A DNA stretch of 18,269 nt from Candidatus Falkowiibacteriota bacterium (GCA_016218485.1 JACRDY010000027.1:1-18269), one strand, 5' to 3'; positions 1 through 7,384 are shown, counted from the first letter of the stretch. Notes: generated by a model not told the origin, from the sequence alone. Numbers and translations: made by a program.

Positions 1-49
1 ATAATCCAAAGACAAAAATCTTCTCTAACAGACGTTTCAACCGTGTGAC

Positions 50-85
50 AACTGACTAAAAACAAAAAACCTCACCTTAAGTGAG
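50..85 (-). terminator. Intrinsic terminator of the radical SAM gene
   Basis: On the minus strand CTCAC-TTAAG-GTGAG (85 to 71) is followed by GTTTTTTGTTTTT. The hairpin overlaps the TGA stop at 72-74, a compact gene ending. Bases 1-50 hold nothing else that I can identify. Confidence 0.75.
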
Positions 86-1589
86 CTGTCTTTGGTTTGG
101 TTGTGGCAGAGGGCGAAAAAGAGTTTCGTAATTCAAAGCTTTCTAGAGAGCGGGTTTGACGACCACGTGCTGTGATCATCTTGTTTAGTCGCAGTTGTTC
201 GAGTATCAGTGTTCTTGTGATCTCGCGGTAAAAATCACACATGTCGGCGAAAAGTCGTTGCCTTGCTTCACCTACCGAACAGGAATTGACTTCCCTGGTA
301 ACATGGCACTGTCCGCCGCAGGGACCCTCTATTTCACAACCGTGACAATACTCGTCCGTTCCCGGGAATCGGTTGGTGACCATCTGCATGAGACCGCCTT
401 TTTCCTCAAACATACTCTCGAAATCGTTGAGGTGACCGACCGTCGTGGTGGTATGACTGCAGATTTTGATACTGCCATCAACGTTGAATTCGATGGCTTT
501 CCCTTGAACGGCGGCGCAGAATGCGTGATCTCCAAAGAGGAGACTTTCAGATGTTAAGTTGCGGAAGGGAGAATCCCACGTCCCGAAGAAGTCTATGCCG
601 TGTTCATTGGCATACTTCTTAAGTCGTATGAGCTTTGTGACTCTATCCTCAATAGGGACATGAACCAGGCCAATGAGATCATAGTCGAAAGCGATTGAGG
701 TCATGCCTCGCTCGATTGCCAGATCGAGGATGTCCGTGTCAACGAGCATGAAGTTGTCACGCGTGACGGTGATGCTGAATCCGTCGAGCGGATAGCCAAT
801 CTCCGCCAAGAGATCAAACTTCTTGAGGATGTGATCAAATGTACCTCGCCCTCCTTTTGTGATCCGAATAGCGTCGTTCGCTGCTTGAGTACCGTCGAGC
901 GAGGTTGCGATGTGAATTTGATATCTCTTGAACGCCTCGGCGATTTGTCTGGTCATCAAAACCAGGTTGGTGTTGATGGTGAACTCGAAAGAGAGACCAT
1001 CCATCTTCGTGCAGTACTCTAGTACTTGCTTAACGACCGCCCAGTTGACGAGCGGCTCAGCGTTACCGAAGTGAATCTTGCAGTGTGTTCGCCCTTGCTC
1101 TCTCATCAGCGCGATGTACTGATCCACGCATCGCTTCGCGGTCTCCCAGGTCATGTTTAGTTGTGAAACTGCTCCCCGATACATCGGCAACTCTTGCCCC
1201 GGGTTAGTCATGGGTTGAAAGTGGATACAGTGTGTACAGCCGAAATTGCACGAATCGCTAATTGCAAGGCCCATTCGGTCGACCGTCTGCCGTTCCCGTA
1301 CTTTAATGAGCTGCTGCTCTTTTTTTTCTCGCAGGATTTTCTTTTCATCGATTTCTGGTTTGACGATGAAAAAAATTTCTGCGAAATTCCGGAGGATACT
1401 TCCGGGATCACCGTCGCAGTGCTCGGCGACTTCTAATTCATCCACGGGTTCTCGGAAAAGTTCCAGAAAGGAGAGACCTTCTTCGTTCAAGACGCGTAGA
1501 TTTCCATAGAGAGCATGATACACCATAGCGAGGCCAGACACCTCATCGCGGATAGTCCTGAGGTAGTAAGATAACTGGTATACCGACAT
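72..1589 (-). CDS. Radical SAM/SPASM domain protein (peptide-maturase type)
   Basis: Radical S-adenosylmethionine enzyme of 505 residues. The core begins near residue 105 with the cluster motif SDSCNFGCTHC (Cys114, 118, 121; CX3CX2C). The C-terminal part has the SPASM auxiliary-cluster pattern: Cys358 and Cys377, then CX2CX5CX3C at 415, 418, 424 and 428, then Cys437 and Cys451. Residues 1-95 form a separate N-terminal domain of the kind found in peptide-modifying SPASM enzymes, where it may bind a leader peptide. By family such proteins modify ribosomal peptides or mature sulfatases; the substrate here is unknown. The start is supported by AAAGGA (1596-1601) five bases before the ATG. It has its own promoter and terminator, so it is probably monocistronic. 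The residues after about 470 are polar and look disordered. No obvious substrate gene adjoins it. The fold is certain; the role is not. Confidence 0.9.
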   Translation of the reverse strand: MSVYQLSYYLRTIRDEVSGLAMVYHALYGNLRVLNEEGLSFLELFREPVDELEVAEHCDGDPGSILRNFAEIFFIVKPEIDEKKILREKKEQQLIKVRERQTVDRMGLAISDSCNFGCTHCIHFQPMTNPGQELPMYRGAVSQLNMTWETAKRCVDQYIALMREQGRTHCKIHFGNAEPLVNWAVVKQVLEYCTKMDGLSFEFTINTNLVLMTRQIAEAFKRYQIHIATSLDGTQAANDAIRITKGGRGTFDHILKKFDLLAEIGYPLDGFSITVTRDNFMLVDTDILDLAIERGMTSIAFDYDLIGLVHVPIEDRVTKLIRLKKYANEHGIDFFGTWDSPFRNLTSESLLFGDHAFCAAVQGKAIEFNVDGSIKICSHTTTTVGHLNDFESMFEEKGGLMQMVTNRFPGTDEYCHGCEIEGPCGGQCHVTREVNSCSVGEARQRLFADMCDFYREITRTLILEQLRLNKMITARGRQTRSLESFELRNSFSPSATTKPKTAHLR

Positions 1590-1674
1590 TTTTTATCCTT
1601 TCTTCTTTTTTCAATGAGCTTTCCTGGTCGTAATTGAAAACCGCCTACGACTTCATCGCCTCGGGATTATAGCT

Positions 1675-1704
1675 ATTCTACTTCAGTATTAAATACGCTG
1701 TCAA
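1675..1704 (-). promoter_or_regulatory. Promoter of the radical SAM gene
   Basis: Minus-strand TTGACA (1699-1704) and TAGAAT (1675-1680) are separated by 18 bases. Transcription would begin near 1668, giving a leader of about 80 nucleotides ending in a good ribosome binding site. Confidence 0.65.
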
Positions 1705-1805
1705 CGTCTGACAACTCCGTTCACGACAAGCGATTTTGGCTCAGTAAGGTATTGTATCGGTTTTTTATCTTTCCCGCAATTTTGTTCCTGTCGCAACGCG
1801 AACAT
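1701..1805 (-). CDS. Possible 34-residue peptide upstream of the radical SAM gene
   Basis: An ATG at 1805 opens a minus-strand frame of 34 residues, beginning MFALRQEQNCGKDKK and ending VVNGVVRR, with TGA at 1701-1703. It has one Cys and several Lys/Arg. The only purine-rich sequence (AAGG) abuts the ATG, which is too close for a normal ribosome binding site, and the frame runs into the -35 box of the next gene. It is listed because a SPASM enzyme often has a small substrate gene beside it; chance is the likelier explanation. The rest of 1590-1922 holds the promoter and terminator listed separately. Confidence 0.15.
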   Translation of the reverse strand: MFALRQEQNCGKDKKPIQYLTEPKSLVVNGVVRR

Positions 1806-1874
1806 CCTTGACGGCAGGCGGGGCGGGTCAGTTTCGCTCAAAATGGGTTCGTGCAAAGTTTAGAATTGAACCTC

Positions 1875-1907
1875 AAAAAAGACTGCTTCTAGTAAGCGGT
1901 CTTTTTT
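1875..1907 (-). terminator. Terminator of the D,D-carboxypeptidase gene (works on both strands)
   Basis: Two 14-base arms (1875-1888 and 1894-1907) pair with one G-T wobble around the loop CTAGT. Each arm ends in six A or six T, so the hairpin has a U-tract in both directions. It lies just after the gene that ends at 1923. Confidence 0.85.
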
Positions 1908-1922
1908 GTATACTAAAAAAAT

Positions 1923-2867
1923 TTATTCCCACTGATAATTCCGGAACGCCCAATCCACAATACCTTTGGTGTCATTGAAACGGCTATCAATGGTGGAACT
2001 GCCCAGCATGATTGAAATCACCCGCCGCTCCCCCTTCTGGATCACCACCGCCAGACAGTACCCGGCATTGTCAATATACCCGGTCTTGCCGCCGAGAATT
2101 TGGTACGGTGGCCGGTCCAGAAACCCGCCGAGCAGCCAATCGGTATTGGCCAACACTCGCTCTTCACCATTGATCACCAGAGAATACTGGGTCATGGTGG
2201 TGGCGTTCGCAATCGCCGCGGTATCCAACGCCGTACGCACCAGCAGCACCAGATCCTCGGCGGTGGAAACATTGCCGGCGTGCAGGCCCGTCGGCTCCAC
2301 GAAGCGCGTGTTAGTCATACCCAGCGCTTTACCTTTAGCGTTCATCTGTTCTACAAACGCCTGCTCGGTCAAACCGGTAGCGCGCGCCAGCGCCGCCGCG
2401 CCGGTATTGAGTGAACGCACCAGTGTGGCATAAAACAAATCACGAACGTTCAGAGCGCTGCCGGTCGGCAGGGTCGCCGCTCCACCCTCCTCTTGATCCG
2501 CCGCCTGTATCACCACCGGCGCATCCCAGCCGGGGTTATTATCTAGGAATACCAGCGCGGTCATCAGCTTGGTCAGGCTGGCAATGGAACGCTGCTCTGA
2601 TACATTTTTCTGCCACAGCACTTTACCGCTGTCCCAGTCTACCAGGATGCCCGCCGCGGCGCTCACCTCCACACCCAGATTGTTGGGGTTAATTTTCTCG
2701 GGGCCGCGTCCTTTCTCGGCAGCCGATGGTAACCGACCGACCACTGCGTCCCCACCGGTTTGGCTTGATGTCACCGGCCAACGAACAAAAAAACTGCCGT
2801 CTACCTGGGGCAGATGACCGCCGTACAGCAGCGAAGAAAGAAATAGTGACAAGATGAGCTCTAGCAT
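1923..2867 (-). CDS. Serine-type D-Ala-D-Ala carboxypeptidase (peptidase S11, PBP5/DacF type)
   Basis: Low-molecular-mass penicillin-binding protein of 314 residues that trims the terminal D-Ala from peptidoglycan stem peptides outside the membrane. The three S11 active-site motifs are present: SxxK as S97-L-T-K100, SxN as S152-L-N154, and KTG at 261-263. A hydrophobic stretch at residues 1-16 is a signal peptide or membrane anchor, followed by a Gly/Ser/Pro-rich linker to about residue 65. The C-terminal beta domain of PBP5 is missing, giving a catalytic-domain-only form. The ATG lies three bases after the scpB stop, with no clear ribosome binding site, so translational coupling to scpB is likely. 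The downstream terminator closes the operon. Confidence 0.93.
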   Translation of the reverse strand: MLELILSLFLSSLLYGGHLPQVDGSFFVRWPVTSSQTGGDAVVGRLPSAAEKGRGPEKINPNNLGVEVSAAAGILVDWDSGKVLWQKNVSEQRSIASLTKLMTALVFLDNNPGWDAPVVIQAADQEEGGAATLPTGSALNVRDLFYATLVRSLNTGAAALARATGLTEQAFVEQMNAKGKALGMTNTRFVEPTGLHAGNVSTAEDLVLLVRTALDTAAIANATTMTQYSLVINGEERVLANTDWLLGGFLDRPPYQILGGKTGYIDNAGYCLAVVIQKGERRVISIMLGSSTIDSRFNDTKGIVDWAFRNYQWE

Positions 2868-2870
2868 AAA

Positions 2871-3434
2871 CTATTCGCTTGCCGCCTCATCAGCCGGCGC
2901 CTGCAGGGTAGTGAGAAGTAATTTTTGTAAATTTTCATCATTATTCAGTTTGTCAAAATCAGGCAGCTGCCGCGCCTCCTGGATACCCAAAAATTTCAAA
3001 AAATCCAAGGTCACCTGGTATAAATAGCCCCGCTGTTTGTCCTCTGTCTCCTCAATCAACCCGCGCATCAGGAGATTACGAATAATCATACTGCAGTTGA
3101 CACCACGGATCATTTCCAACTCCGGCTTGCTGACCGGCCCGCGGTAGGCAATGACGGTCAAAGTTTCCAGCGACGGCCTGGTTAATTCTCCGGTAATTTC
3201 TTCTCTGACAAAATCTTGCGCCAGCTTGTAGTTATCGCCGCTGGTCATCATCTGAAATTTGTCATCCACTTTTTTTATGATTATGCCACGCTCGGCGTAC
3301 TCCGTCATCAGCGTTTTGAGCGCTTCACCGACAGCCTCTCTATCTGCTCCCACCAAATCCGGCAGCTGCTTAAGACCGAACGGTTTTGGGGAAATAAACA
3401 GGAGACTCTCTAGTTTTGATTGCAGTGTGGACAT
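2871..3434 (-). CDS. Segregation and condensation protein B
   Basis: ScpB of 187 residues, the winged-helix kleisin partner of the SMC-ScpA condensin complex that compacts and segregates the chromosome. The diagnostic stretch is AYRGPVSKPELEMIRGVN (residues 96-113), followed by the second winged-helix element NLLMRGLIEE (120-129). The length fits the family (about 180-200 residues). The C-terminus after about residue 160 is acidic and probably disordered. It is separated from scpA by a 106-base palindromic spacer rather than overlapping it, which is unusual for this pair, and ends three bases before the carboxypeptidase start. Confidence 0.95.
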   Translation of the reverse strand: MSTLQSKLESLLFISPKPFGLKQLPDLVGADREAVGEALKTLMTEYAERGIIIKKVDDKFQMMTSGDNYKLAQDFVREEITGELTRPSLETLTVIAYRGPVSKPELEMIRGVNCSMIIRNLLMRGLIEETEDKQRGYLYQVTLDFLKFLGIQEARQLPDFDKLNNDENLQKLLLTTLQAPADEAASE

Positions 3435-3455
3435 AGAAAAAAAGTTAAATGGCTA

Positions 3456-3522
3456 CATTGTCAAATTGTTACACTGTTAATTGCTATTAACAGCAATGTG
3501 GCAATTTAACAATTTGGCAATG
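3456..3522. repeat. AT-rich short-word palindrome between scpA and scpB
   Basis: Arms CATTGTCAAATTGTTA (3456-3471) and TAACAATTTGGCAATG (3507-3522) pair with one wobble. An inner stem GTTAAT/ATTAAC lies at 3476-3481 and 3486-3491. The sequence 3440-3540 is made almost entirely of variants of the word CAATTTGGCAATGTGACAAT. It may pause transcription or modulate ScpA:ScpB ratio. Confidence 0.75.
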
Positions 3523-3540
3523 TGACAATAGAACAATGTT

Positions 3541-4227
3541 TTAAACCTTCTTAATCATAATCTCCCCAAACAGCTCATCCTGATCCATCAAGAGCGTCCG
3601 CTGCTTCATCAACTCTAGGAGAGCAAGAAAACTGACGATCCGATCCACCTTGTCTCCCCCACCAACCAGCTGATGAAACGTGGCTCTGACTTTCTCGGTA
3701 ATATACTCTTTAATATGCCGAATCCGCTCCTCAATATTAATGACGCGCTTGAGCGTTTCCTCGGGCAGTTTAATCAAAGGTTCTAGACGCTGAATAACCA
3801 GTGTGAAAAGGCCGGCGAGTTTCGCGCTCGTCAGACCTTTAGGCGGGTTAAATTCGGGCTCAATACCCATGGGCAGCTTCTCGCGGCTGCAGCTGAATTT
3901 TTTCTTACGGATCATTGCTTCTATTTTTTTGCTAGCTTCCAAAAATTCTTTGTATAATTTTAACTGCGTTTCCAGGTCACCCTCTTCGGCTAAGTCAAGA
4001 TTGGGCAAGAGCGACTTGGACTTGAGGAGAATCAGCCGGGCCGCTACCACCAAAAAATCAGCCATCTCCTCCGGGCTGATCCGCTCTGTTTGCTGAATAG
4101 AATGTAAATATTCGTCGGCGACGCGCGCCAACGAAATTTTGGTAATATCCAGTTTCTCCCCCTCAATCAGCTGTAGCAAGAGATCCAGCGGGCCGGAAAA
4201 ATGCTCATGTTCAATGCGGTAAACCAT
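3541..4227 (-). CDS. Segregation and condensation protein A (kleisin)
   Basis: ScpA of 228 residues, which bridges SMC heads and binds ScpB in bacterial condensin. The family N-terminal signature FSGPLDLLLQLIE is at residues 10-22. The helical SMC-neck-binding region (about 50-75) contains MADFLVVAARLILLKSK. The C-terminal winged helix ends in FLALLELMKQRTLLMDQDELFGEI (200-223). The length is near the family norm. The ATG at 4225-4227 directly follows the TAA of the upstream gene, so the two are probably translationally coupled. Order upstream to downstream is deacylase, scpA, scpB, carboxypeptidase. Confidence 0.95.
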   Translation of the reverse strand: MVYRIEHEHFSGPLDLLLQLIEGEKLDITKISLARVADEYLHSIQQTERISPEEMADFLVVAARLILLKSKSLLPNLDLAEEGDLETQLKLYKEFLEASKKIEAMIRKKKFSCSREKLPMGIEPEFNPPKGLTSAKLAGLFTLVIQRLEPLIKLPEETLKRVINIEERIRHIKEYITEKVRATFHQLVGGGDKVDRIVSFLALLELMKQRTLLMDQDELFGEIMIKKV

Positions 4228-4812
4228 TTACTTTTTCTTTTTACTGGTTCTCTTTTTAACTGCACGCCGCGCCGCTTTCTTCCTGTGTTGCATTTTATTG
4301 CTTCGTTGCTTCTTGGCTTTCTTGCTTTCTTGCTTTACCGGCTGGTATCCGCCCGACTGCACGAAATTCCCCAGTTTCACCTCTTCCAGTTTAAGGAAGT
4401 CTTTGGCGCGCAGCCGCAAACTCTGGGTAAAGCTGCCAGCGTTCATAATCACGTCTTGTGTTTTAAGGAGACTCTTGTCCACCACGGTTTGCAATCTATG
4501 CATCGCGCCAAACGGAGTAATCCCGCCGACTTTGACCTTGAGCACCTTGACCATCTTTTTCTCGTCGGGAATGGAAACCTTCTTAACCTGCAAAGCGGTC
4601 TTGAGTTTTTTGAGATCCAACCGATAATTGGCGGGCAACACCACTAGATAAAAATTCTTATCCGCCTCCACGAGGAGCGTCTTGGCGATTTTTCTTAAAT
4701 CCGCCTTGAGTGTGTTGGCTAAGTCGTACGCAGTATAGATGGTTCGGTGATCCAATACGTCGTACTTAATCTTATGCTGATCAAGGTAGTTAAGGATTTT
4801 TTTGCTAATCAT
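4228..4812 (-). CDS. YbaK/EbsC-type aminoacyl-tRNA deacylase with a basic C-terminal tail
   Basis: Residues 1-157 match the YbaK/ProX trans-editing domain, which hydrolyses mischarged tRNAs such as Cys-tRNA-Pro or Ala-tRNA-Pro. The conserved lysine fits K44 in KIAKTLLVEA, and the substrate-loop motif is GGITPFG (96-102). The substrate cannot be assigned from sequence. Residues 160-194 form a tail in which about half the residues are Lys or Arg, ending in four lysines; the family is usually about 150 residues without it. The tail could bind tRNA or the ribosome, as inferred from charge alone. No ribosome binding site is visible before the ATG. Confidence 0.82.
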   Translation of the reverse strand: MISKKILNYLDQHKIKYDVLDHRTIYTAYDLANTLKADLRKIAKTLLVEADKNFYLVVLPANYRLDLKKLKTALQVKKVSIPDEKKMVKVLKVKVGGITPFGAMHRLQTVVDKSLLKTQDVIMNAGSFTQSLRLRAKDFLKLEEVKLGNFVQSGGYQPVKQESKKAKKQRSNKMQHRKKAARRAVKKRTSKKKK

Positions 4813-4823
4813 AGTGTCAGAGA

Positions 4824-4885
4824 TAAGATTTAAGATTAAAGAATTAAGAGCGGATATTTTCTTAAATCTTTAATCTTAAATCTTA
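4824..4885. repeat. 26-bp-arm AT-rich hairpin between the winged-helix and deacylase genes
   Basis: Arms 4824-4849 and 4860-4885 are inverted copies with a single mismatch around a ten-base loop. Both are built from the word TAAGATTTAAGATTAAAG. It follows the stop of the upstream gene directly and could act as an A/T-only terminator or mRNA-stabilising hairpin. Confidence 0.85.
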
Positions 4886-4888
4886 ATT

Positions 4889-5182
4889 CTATATTTTTAA
4901 TTTCTGCTGTTGCCCCAAGAGTTCCCGAGCTGCTCGCTGTCCCGGGCGCGTCAACCGCACTTCCTGGATAAACCACTTCCGCGGCGTCCGCACGCCGTAG
5001 CCGACGAGCAGGCCTTTCTCAATCAGCCGCTCCAGGCTCTTAGTAACAATTTCCACCTGATCGCTCCCCCGCGGCTTGACCTTTTGGTTACTATAAAATG
5101 CCGTCAATCGGCTCCGATTTAATTTTTTGCCCTCCAGATAGCACTGTCGCAGGATGTATTTCTGTAAAATGGACAGGCGCAT
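4889..5182 (-). CDS. Small winged-helix-like protein of unknown function
   Basis: A basic protein of 97 residues that I cannot assign to a named family. Predicted helices near 3-16, 22-32 and 43-58 are followed by a beta-wing-like segment (59-76, GLLVGYGVRTPRKWFIQEV) and a last helix (79-90), an arrangement like MarR/PadR-type winged-helix DNA-binding proteins. It is first in a minus-strand run leading to the deacylase and scpAB, so a regulatory role in that run is possible but unproven. A TATAAT box places transcription start about 15 bases before the ATG with no Shine-Dalgarno sequence. Coding status is supported by the promoter and the composition; function is a guess. Confidence 0.7.
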   Translation of the reverse strand: MRLSILQKYILRQCYLEGKKLNRSRLTAFYSNQKVKPRGSDQVEIVTKSLERLIEKGLLVGYGVRTPRKWFIQEVRLTRPGQRAARELLGQQQKLKI

Positions 5183-5203
5183 AGGCCAGAGTGTTATACC
5201 CCA

Positions 5204-5232
5204 ATTATAGCCTATTTTAGCATTGTAAACAA
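5204..5232 (-). promoter_or_regulatory. Promoter of the winged-helix/scp gene run
   Basis: TTGTTT (5227-5232), a 17-base spacer and a perfect TATAAT (5204-5209) on the minus strand. The start near 5197 gives a very short leader before the ATG at 5182. Confidence 0.6.
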
Positions 5233-5324
5233 TGAACTATTGCCACACTCAATTGGGCGGTTTCCATTCATCCCATCATGGCTAGATAGATTCAAAATGG
5301 AATCAAAATAAGTAGCGTGGGGTT

Positions 5325-5338
5325 CGGGGACAGCACGG
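5325..5338. repeat. Relic of a REP-like GGGGACAGCACGG motif
   Basis: CGGGGACAGCACGG resembles TGGGGACAGGCACGG at 12213. The word GGGGACAGGCACGG is common in REP-type sequences near REP-associated tyrosine transposases (recalled knowledge). No transposase is present here. Confidence 0.4.
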
Positions 5339-5361
5339 CTGACGAAGCGGGAAGCGGGTGG

Positions 5362-5395
5362 GTCTCCCCTTATGTATTGAATAAGGGGGGGAGAC
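5362..5395. repeat. GTCTCCCC hairpin in the intergenic patchwork
   Basis: GTCTCCCC-TTA pairs with TAA-GGGGGGGAGAC, with slippage in the G-run, around a short loop. There is no gene on either side within 150 bases. Confidence 0.6.
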
Positions 5396-5410
5396 TATCC
5401 AACCTCTTTT

Positions 5411-5556
5411 GGGTAGAGACGAAACGCCTGCCGTGGGGTTGCTAGAGTAGAGACGCAGCATGCTGCGTCTTTACCCGTTTCCAGAGACGCAAGCATTGCG
5501 TCTCTACCAAACGCTTTACAGAAATTACCGAATGATCAGCATGCTGCGTCTCTACA
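5411..5556. repeat. Cluster of GTAGAGACGC palindromes
   Basis: Three related palindromes: a perfect 20-base one centred at 5460 (5451-5470), AGAGACGCAA-GCA-TTGCGTCTCT at 5483-5505, and a copy at 5537-5556 that keeps only the right half. A further half-copy lies at 5411-5425. GTAGAGACGC palindromes are abundant dispersed repeats in several bacterial phyla (recalled knowledge). The spurious open frame running through them is not a gene. Confidence 0.8.
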
Positions 5557-5594
5557 GATTCACCCCCACCCAAGACCCCGGCAACCTCACCTGG

Positions 5595-5637
5595 CCTCTC
5601 CTTGGTAAGGAGAGGAACGTACTAACCCCGCAGGGGT
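5595..5637. repeat. Two short hairpins, CCTCTCCTT/AAGGAGAGG and ACCCC/GGGGT
   Basis: A perfect nine-base stem (5595-5603 with 5607-5615) is followed by a five-base stem (5625-5629 with 5633-5637). Both belong to the gene-free stretch 5183-5668, which otherwise contains only the repeats listed and no supported gene. Confidence 0.7.
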
Positions 5638-5668
5638 GTCGCTAATTCTAAAAATTTTTATTAAACGA

Positions 5669-5703
5669 AACGCCCCGCTGACAATGCTTGACAGGGGGGC
5701 GTT
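5669..5703 (-). terminator. Terminator after the 71-residue gene and the aspS unit
   Basis: On the minus strand AACGCCCC pairs with GGGGCGTT (5696-5703 with 5669-5676). An inner CTG-T-CAA/TTG-T-CAG extension closes on GCA. It starts two bases after the stop codon. The following tract (TCGTTTAATAAAAATTTTT) is only moderately T-rich. Confidence 0.75.
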
Positions 5704-5705
5704 CA

Positions 5706-5921
5706 CTAACGATCCTCATCCAAATGTTTAGCTACTGCTGCAGCGACCGCGGCCTTACCTTCGGCGGACAATTCCACCGTATCCCGCGGTACCAACCCTG
5801 CTGGTGCTGGCCGAACCTTCGGCCGAGGCCTTCGCGATCCTTGAAGCCGCGCTCGGCGATCTCGCAGACCTTCCGGCGGCGCTGACGCTGGAATCAACGG
5901 TCCTGCTTCTATGCTAGACAT
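5706..5921 (-). CDS. 71-residue Pro/Arg/Ala-rich protein of unknown function
   Basis: The start at 5921 is chosen because AAGGGAGA lies four bases upstream; an earlier ATG at 6005 would overlap aspS and has no such site. The protein starts MSSIEAGPLIPASAPPEGLR. Its middle (20-46) is rich in Arg and Pro and probably disordered, and the C-terminal PRDTVELSAEGKAAVAAAVA looks helical. The DTVELSAEGKAA segment faintly recalls FlgM-type anti-sigma factors, but that is too weak to name it. It lies 34 bases after aspS on the same strand and is followed at once by a strong hairpin, so it is probably the last gene of the aspS transcript. It is unrecognised but likely real. Confidence 0.65.
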   Translation of the reverse strand: MSSIEAGPLIPASAPPEGLRDRRARLQGSRRPRPKVRPAPAGLVPRDTVELSAEGKAAVAAAVAKHLDEDR

Positions 5922-5955
5922 AGCGTCTCCCTTCGTTAGTGAATAGGTGCGTGTA

Positions 5956-7374
5956 TTATTTTTTCTTGGTAATTGCCAGCCCCAATTCATCCAACTGCTC
6001 GGCACTCACCTCCGACGGCGCGCCCATCAGCGGGTCCCGCACGTCGCCGGTCAGGGGAAAGGCAATCACCTCGCGGATATTTTGCTCATTGCAGAGAATT
6101 GAAATCAGGCGATCCAGCCCCGGGGCAATCCCCCCATGTGGCGGCACGCCGTACTTGAAGGCTTCAATCAAATGCTTAAACTGTTCTTTCTGCTCTGCGG
6201 AAAAACCAATCAAATCCCAAATTTTCTGCTGCACCAGCGGATCGTGGATACGAATACTGCCGCCGCCGACCTCCAAACCATTCAGCACCAGATCGTGCTG
6301 ATACGAGTGCGCGCGACCCGGATCAGTATCCAAGAGCGCCACATCCTCTTCCTTTGGCGCGGTGAACATATGGTGCGATGGCGCCCATTTGGCGCTGCCC
6401 GAGCCGTGGAAAAAATCTTCTTGACTCTGGGCGGTAAACAACGGAAAGTCAATCACCCAGGCAAAGGCCAGCTCATGTGGATCATTCTTGTCCTGACGCA
6501 AATCCGGCTTGTCAGTGCCATATTCTTTCTTAACGTCATCGTGTTTCAGCCGCGGCCACGGCGAGAAGGTAAAATGTTTCTCCGGAAATAACTTTTTGAC
6601 CATGGTGGTAAACATCCCTTCCGTCAGCTCAAGAATGTCATTCTGCGTAAAAAATGACGTCTCCATATCAATCTGATAAAACTCCCCCGGGCTGCGGTCG
6701 GCCCGCGCGTCTTCATCGCGGAAACACGGCGCGATCTGGAAATACTTTTCAAACCCGGCCACCATCAAAAGCTGCTTATACTGCTGGGGCGACTGCGGCA
6801 GAGCGAAAAACTTGCCTTGGTGCACCCGGGACGGCACGAGGTAGTCACGCGCGCCTTCCGGAGTGGACTTGGACAGCATCGGCGTCTGGAGGTAGGTAAA
6901 CCCGCGATCAACCAAATAATCAATGACATAGCGAATGACCGCGCTGCGCGTTTTCATATTCTTGGCCAGGCGCTCGTGGCGCAGATCAAGATAGCGGTAC
7001 TGCAGCCGCAGCTCTTCATTAGCCTGACGGTCTTCATTGGCAATTTCAAATGGCGGCGTCTCGGCCCGATTGATAATGTTTAAACTTTTAGCCAGCACTT
7101 CCAGTTTGCCGGTCGCCAAATCTTTGTTGACATTCTTCTCCTGACGCTCCTGAACCAAACCACGTACTGCCACTACATACTCCGGTCGCAGCTCTTTCAT
7201 CAGTTCAGCGGTTTGCCCCAGTTCAGCAGGAACAAGGACGACCTGCACGATGCCGGTACTGTCGCGCAGATCAATAAAAGCGATCTTGCCCATATCACGG
7301 CGAACATGCACCCAGCCTTTCAGTTCAACTTCCTGTCCGACTTTGGCTAATATTTCATTGACGTAGGTTTTCAT
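5956..7374 (-). CDS. Aspartate--tRNA ligase, compact form without the GAD insertion
   Basis: Class IIb synthetase that charges tRNA-Asp. The N-terminal OB-fold anticodon-binding domain (1-105) includes GWVHVRRDMGK. Motif 2 is FRDEDARADRSPGEFYQID (218-236) and motif 3 is GGIAPGLDRL (414-423). The sequence style is bacterial (YGTDKPDLR at 285-293), but VIDFPLF follows at 307-313 with no room for the roughly 120-residue GAD domain of bacterial AspRS. The result is 472 residues instead of about 590. At the two positions I recall as separating discriminating from non-discriminating bacterial enzymes it has Met28 and Lys80 rather than His and Gly, which favours Asp-only charging and fits an encoded AsnRS. 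The gene lies between the NRAMP gene and the 71-residue gene. Confidence 0.95.
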   Translation of the reverse strand: MKTYVNEILAKVGQEVELKGWVHVRRDMGKIAFIDLRDSTGIVQVVLVPAELGQTAELMKELRPEYVVAVRGLVQERQEKNVNKDLATGKLEVLAKSLNIINRAETPPFEIANEDRQANEELRLQYRYLDLRHERLAKNMKTRSAVIRYVIDYLVDRGFTYLQTPMLSKSTPEGARDYLVPSRVHQGKFFALPQSPQQYKQLLMVAGFEKYFQIAPCFRDEDARADRSPGEFYQIDMETSFFTQNDILELTEGMFTTMVKKLFPEKHFTFSPWPRLKHDDVKKEYGTDKPDLRQDKNDPHELAFAWVIDFPLFTAQSQEDFFHGSGSAKWAPSHHMFTAPKEEDVALLDTDPGRAHSYQHDLVLNGLEVGGGSIRIHDPLVQQKIWDLIGFSAEQKEQFKHLIEAFKYGVPPHGGIAPGLDRLISILCNEQNIREVIAFPLTGDVRDPLMGAPSEVSAEQLDELGLAITKKK

Positions 7375-7384
7375 AATTATAGTT

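Noticed and set aside
5411..5556. Possible CRISPR array
   Set aside because: The repeats are palindromic, unevenly spaced and unequal in length, with no constant repeat-spacer unit and no cas gene.
5460..5645. Plus-strand 61-codon frame through the intergenic repeats
   Set aside because: Its codons are simply the GTAGAGACGC palindromes read through (repeated MLRLY), with no ribosome binding site.
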